From contig DATFGT010000038.1 in the NCBI GenBank assembly GCA_035249175.1, positions 1 to 64,000 on the forward strand: a stretch of 64,000 nt of DNA, read 5' to 3'. Made by a program: the position numbers and the translations under genes. Below, in pieces: positions 60,713-64,000 of this stretch. This DNA is from 66-474 sp035249175. Its GTDB lineage: Bacteria; Pseudomonadota; Gammaproteobacteria; Xanthomonadales; Rhodanobacteraceae. Within the stretch, counting starts at the first letter, position 1; every line of letters starts with the position of its first letter. The notes under the pieces are model-generated. The model was not told the DNA's origin. It did not search any database and saw only the letters and a program-made list of their open reading frames with translations.

Positions 60713-61329
60713 TTCTCCTTCAGAGGAATCCCGTGGATGCCTGCCGCGGAAAGCTGCTTCTGCACGTCCTGCAGTTGCGTGGCCGAGGCGAAAGGCCCGA
60801 TGCGCACGCGGTTCCAGACCTGTCCGTCGAGCGTCACGGCCTGCACGTGCGCGGTAAAGCCTTGCAGCGCGAGCTTGGCCTTCATCGCGTCGGCGTCGCT
60901 GGCGCTGGGAAACGCGCCTACCTGCAACACATAACCGCCTTCGGACGATGAGGTGCCGCCGGCGCTCGCGACTGTCGGCGCCGAGGTGCTGGCATTGTTC
61001 GCCGCCGCTGCCTTCTGCTGTTCGGCCTTGGCCATCGCGGAGAGTTCCGTATTCGGAATCACGACTTCTTTTTCAGGCAACACCTTGTAGAAGTCGAATT
61101 GCGAGGCGCTGGACGCCGTGCTGCTGCCCGCGATGCCGGGCGCGCTGCCCTTTTCCGCAACGGCGTTCGGATTGGCCTGCGGTTGATCGGTACGGCGCAG
61201 GCTGGGCAGGTGCTGGCTCGCGAACGCGAACAGGATCAGGCCGACCACGACGCCGGCCAGGAACAGGGCCCAGCCCGGAATACCGAAGCCGCCATTGCGA
61301 ACCGCTTGTCGATTGTTGCGAGTTGCCAC
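60709..61329 (-). CDS. SPOR domain membrane protein (FtsN-like)
   Basis: 206 residues. One N-terminal membrane helix (GWALFLAGVVVGLILFAFA, about 19-37) with a short basic cytoplasmic part, a linker rich in Ala/Ser/Gln, and a C-terminal SPOR domain (YVLQVGAFPSASDADAMKAK, VWNRVRIGPFASATQLQDVQ). SPOR domains bind denuded glycan strands at the division septum. The topology is that of FtsN-type proteins, although no other division gene is near. Encoded 73 bases downstream of argS; in Xanthomonadales the two are often neighbours. Confidence 0.85.
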   Translation of the reverse strand: MATRNNRQAVRNGGFGIPGWALFLAGVVVGLILFAFASQHLPSLRRTDQPQANPNAVAEKGSAPGIAGSSTASSASQFDFYKVLPEKEVVIPNTELSAMAKAEQQKAAAANNASTSAPTVASAGGTSSSEGGYVLQVGAFPSASDADAMKAKLALQGFTAHVQAVTLDGQVWNRVRIGPFASATQLQDVQKQLSAAGIHGIPLKEK

Positions 61330-61402
61330 TGCCAGACCTCGTGTGCATGGGGCCGATGCGACCCGGATGCGGGCCGCGTCGGTCGGATCATCAATGCGGA
61401 AT

Positions 61403-63166
61403 TTACATCGACTCGGGTGCCGTGACGCCCAGCATACCGAGTCCGTTGGCGAGCACCTGGCGCGTCGCGTTCGCCAGCGCCACGCGTGCGTTGCGCAGGT
61501 CGTCGTCGTCCACCAGGAATTGCTCGGCGTTGTACCAGACGTGGAAGGCGCCAGCCAGTTCGCGCAGGTATTGTGCCAGCAGATGCGGTTCGCGATTGTC
61601 TGCCGCGGCTTCGACGATCTCCGGGAAGCGCGAGATTTCCACCATCACGCAGCGCGCGAATTCGCCCCGCAATCGCTCGAGATGCTTCAATGCCTCGTGT
61701 TGCTCGAACACGATCGAGCGATCGTGCATCTGGCGATGCACGCTGCAGACCCGGGCGTGGGCGTACTGGATGTAGTAGACCGGATTGTCGTTGGTTTGCG
61801 CGCGCGCAAGGTCCACGTCGAACACCAGTTGCGAATCGCTCTTGCGCGCGATCAGGAAATAGCGCGCGGCATCCAGCCCCGCCATCTCGATCAGGTCGCG
61901 CAGGGTGACGTAACTGCCGGCGCGCTTGGAAATCTTCACTTCCTCGCCGCCCTTCACTACCGTCACCATCTGGTGCAACACGTATTCGGGCCAGTCCTTC
62001 GGAATGCCGATGCCCAGTGCCTGCAGCCCAGCCTTCACCCGTGCCAGCGAGCCATGGTGATCCGCGCCAAGTTCGGTGACCGCGCGCTTGTAGCCGCGCT
62101 CCCACTTGGAGAGGTGATAAGCGACATCGGGCACGAAGTAGGTGTACGTGCCGTCGGATTTCCGCATCACGCGGTCCTTGTCGTCGCCGAAATCGGTGGC
62201 GCGCAACCACAGCGCGCCGTCGGCTTCGTAGGAATGGCCCTGCTCTGCAATCCGCTCCACCACGCGCCGGACTTCGCCCTCGGTGTAAAGCGACGATTCG
62301 AGGAAGTACACGTCGAACTCCACGCCGAACGCGCGCAGATCTTCGTCCTGCTCGCGGCGCAGCCACGCCACGGCGAACTGGCGGATCGCGTCGAGATCGT
62401 CCGGATCCTGCTTCGCGGTGACCTGGTAACCTGTGGTTCCTGGAGCCGCCTCGTCGAGGCCGCGCTTCGAAGATTCGCGGACGTACTTGCGCACGTAATC
62501 GCCGACGGCGCTTCCGGCCGAGACCGTCTTGCCGCTCAGGTAATCGCTCGCCACGTCGCGGATGTAATCGCCGCGATAGCCGTCGGCGGGCCAGCGAGGA
62601 TCGTCCGGTTCGATGCCCTTGATGCGCGCCTGCACCGACAGCGCGAGATTCTGTATCTGGCCGCCGGCGTCGTTGTAGTAAAACTCGCGATACACCTTCC
62701 AGCCGGTAGCGGAGAACAGCCGCGACAGCGTGTCGCCTGTCGCGGCGGCCCGCGCATGGCCGACGTGCAGTGGGCCGGTCGGATTGGCCGACACGAATTC
62801 GACGCCGACGGCTCGACCCGCGCCGGACCTGCTGTGTCCGTATCGCACGCCCTCGCGTAGCGCTCGCCGGATTTCTTCGTGCCAGGCGCGGTCAGTGAGA
62901 AAAAAATTAATGAACCCCGGCCCGGCGACCTCCACCCGCTCGACCAGATCGTTGTCGGGCAACGCCGCGACGAGGGTTTCTGCGACCTCGCGCGGCTTCC
63001 GGCCGAGTGGCTTGGCCAACAGCATTGCCGCGTTGCAGGCGAAATCACCGTGCTCGCGCGAGCGGGTGCGTTCGATCACCAAATCGGGCGCGGGAGTATC
63101 CAGTGCGCCGTTGCGGCGCAGGCTGTCCAGCGCGTGCAGCAACAGATCGCGTAGGGCGGTTTTCAC
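61403..63166 (-). CDS. argS: Arginyl-tRNA synthetase
   Basis: 587 residues from GTG 63166 (VKTALRDLLLHAL, the usual ArgS beginning); there is no good ribosome site, and the ORF is open further upstream. Class I features: FVSANPTGPLHVGHARAAA with the HIGH-type HVGH, YNDAGGQIQNLA, LGADHHGSLARVKA, KISKRAGSYVTLRDLI (KMSK-type loop), and a DALR anticodon-binding domain (AHARVCSVHRQ, LREL, LANATRQVLANGLGMLGV). It charges tRNA-Arg. A 351-base region upstream contains two DnaA-box matches. Confidence 0.95.
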   Translation of the reverse strand: MKTALRDLLLHALDSLRRNGALDTPAPDLVIERTRSREHGDFACNAAMLLAKPLGRKPREVAETLVAALPDNDLVERVEVAGPGFINFFLTDRAWHEEIRRALREGVRYGHSRSGAGRAVGVEFVSANPTGPLHVGHARAAATGDTLSRLFSATGWKVYREFYYNDAGGQIQNLALSVQARIKGIEPDDPRWPADGYRGDYIRDVASDYLSGKTVSAGSAVGDYVRKYVRESSKRGLDEAAPGTTGYQVTAKQDPDDLDAIRQFAVAWLRREQDEDLRAFGVEFDVYFLESSLYTEGEVRRVVERIAEQGHSYEADGALWLRATDFGDDKDRVMRKSDGTYTYFVPDVAYHLSKWERGYKRAVTELGADHHGSLARVKAGLQALGIGIPKDWPEYVLHQMVTVVKGGEEVKISKRAGSYVTLRDLIEMAGLDAARYFLIARKSDSQLVFDVDLARAQTNDNPVYYIQYAHARVCSVHRQMHDRSIVFEQHEALKHLERLRGEFARCVMVEISRFPEIVEAAADNREPHLLAQYLRELAGAFHVWYNAEQFLVDDDDLRNARVALANATRQVLANGLGMLGVTAPESM

Positions 63167-63517
63167 GGAGGGAGCGGGTTCCTTGGCAGTTTGCCATCGT
63201 AGCGCAGCGACCCGACGCAACCCAACCTGTACCCTGTGGATAACCCGGTGGATACCAAGGCAAACCCGCGTTTTCGAAAGTTCGTTTTTGCAGGCGTTTT
63301 GCAACGAGTCAGACAGAAAAGTATTCTATATCATGTATTTATGATTGCTTTGCCGAAATCGCGCGAGGAGCGCACGGCAAATGCTTGTGATTCGGCGCTG
63401 TGCATAACTGAGTACAGGAAACATGCGGGTTGCCGAGCACATGCAATGGGGCGCCGAACAGAAACTCGAAGAGCGGGCATGCAAGCTGCAAGCGCGGCAG
63501 GTTGTTTCGACGCTTCC
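63167..63517. promoter_or_regulatory. argS-radC intergenic region with DnaA-box matches and AT-rich stretch
   Basis: No gene in 351 bases. On the minus strand TTATCCACA (63243-63235) is a perfect consensus DnaA box, and TTATGCACA (63407-63399) fits TTWTNCACA. A near-match, GTATCCACC, lies beside the first. Between the two full boxes lies an AT-rich stretch (about 63311-63352, with TATTCTATATCATGTATTTA). This probably holds the argS promoter; DnaA control or titration is possible. Confidence 0.45.
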
Positions 63518-64000
63518 TCAAATCAACCCGCGCGCGGCCATCGAGGTGGGCTCGCCCGCGCCGACCACCAGGTGGTCCAGGACCCGCACGCCGACCAGTT
63601 GCAGCGCGTCACGCAATTGATGCGTGATGTTGCGATCGGCGGCCGAGGGTTCGGCGACACCCGATGGGTGGTTGTGCGCCAAGATCACCGCTGCCGCGTT
63701 GTGCCTCAGTGACGCGCGCACGACCTCGCGCGGGTGCACCGACGCGCCGTCCAGCGTGCCGCGGAACAACTCCTCGAAGGCCAGCACGCGGTGGCGATTG
63801 TCGAGGAACAAGCAGGCGAAGACTTCGTACGGTTTGTGCGCGAGCTGCGCCTTCAGGAACGCGGCGCTGTCGCGCGGGCTGGTCAACGCGGTGCGCGCAG
63901 ATAGTTCTTCGCCAAGGCAGCGCCGCGCCAATTCCAGTCCCGCGACCAGGCGCGCGCGCTTGGCCGGGCCGAGCCCCGGCACGCCGTCGACGTCTTTGGA
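63518..64000 (-). CDS. radC: DNA repair protein RadC (JAB/MPN domain), N-terminus outside window
   Basis: 160 codons visible, open to the window edge. The visible part starts in the helix-hairpin-helix (DVDGVPGLGPAKRARLVAGL) and continues with the RadC JAB domain: FACLFLDNRHRVLAFEELFR (Glu), GASVHPREVVRASLRHNA and the JAMM metal site HNHPSGVAEPSAAD. RadC was long linked to recombinational repair, but its enzymatic role is unclear; the JAMM residues are complete. The first possible internal ATG is at 63982, but the upstream residues fit the family, so the true start lies outside. Confidence 0.9.
   Translation of the reverse strand, partial: SKDVDGVPGLGPAKRARLVAGLELARRCLGEELSARTALTSPRDSAAFLKAQLAHKPYEVFACLFLDNRHRVLAFEELFRGTLDGASVHPREVVRASLRHNAAAVILAHNHPSGVAEPSAADRNITHQLRDALQLVGVRVLDHLVVGAGEPTSMAARGLI

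Overview
The window is gene-dense, high-GC chromosomal DNA from a gammaproteobacterium, most likely of the Xanthomonadales/Lysobacterales (Rhodanobacteraceae-like). This is inferred from gene content: several S9 peptidases, an AlgZ/AlgR-type pair, glnA with ntrBC, speE/speA, SixA, HemJ, DUF6776 next to erpA, and short palindromic intergenic repeats. No rRNA, tRNA, CRISPR, insertion sequence or prophage was recognised. GH31 (left edge) and radC (right edge) are cut by the window.

Layout. (1) 1-13.7 kb: a truncated secreted GH31 glycosidase, a 2OG-Fe(II) oxygenase, an SGNH hydrolase, a PA0069-type radical SAM protein, and an island of three different S9 serine peptidases with a carboxylesterase and a LytS/LytTR two-component pair. 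(2) 13.8-32.5 kb: an exopolysaccharide locus of the Wzx/Wzy type. wza is divergent from an operon wzc-wzx-sulfotransferase-GT4-GT4-membrane protein (Wzy candidate)-small ORF-GT4-asnB-kinase-like-methyltransferase-secreted putative hydrolase-GT4. A WecA-like initiating transferase faces the operon. Repeated ATGA stop/start overlaps suggest translational coupling. The enzyme set points to a sulfated, amidated and possibly phospho-methyl-capped polymer. (3) 32.9-38 kb: small membrane protein, ampE, nudC, erpA, DUF6776, rppH, and the iron-storage genes bfd and bfr. (4) 38.2-43.7 kb: a hybrid histidine kinase with HPt, a multidomain HPt/receiver/degenerate GGDEF-EAL protein, and hemJ. (5) 43.9-50.5 kb: csaA, then nitrogen control: glnA with a canonical sigma-54 promoter and NtrC-like sites, DinB, GNAT, alkB, ntrB and ntrC, with an NtrC palindrome touching the ntrB start codon. 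(6) 50.5-64 kb: a thiolase, DUF1232, a phospholipase D-like lipoprotein, YceI, SixA, a secreted unknown, divergent speE/speA (polyamines), an SDR, a SPOR protein, argS and partial radC.

Non-coding highlights are a 768-base leader between wza and wzc with two perfect 10-bp inverted repeats, three families of dispersed palindromic repeats, a mirror-symmetric divergent speE/speA promoter, and two DnaA-box matches flanking an AT-rich stretch between argS and radC. Coordinates and translations were read by eye. Family assignments rest on motif recognition, with no database search.
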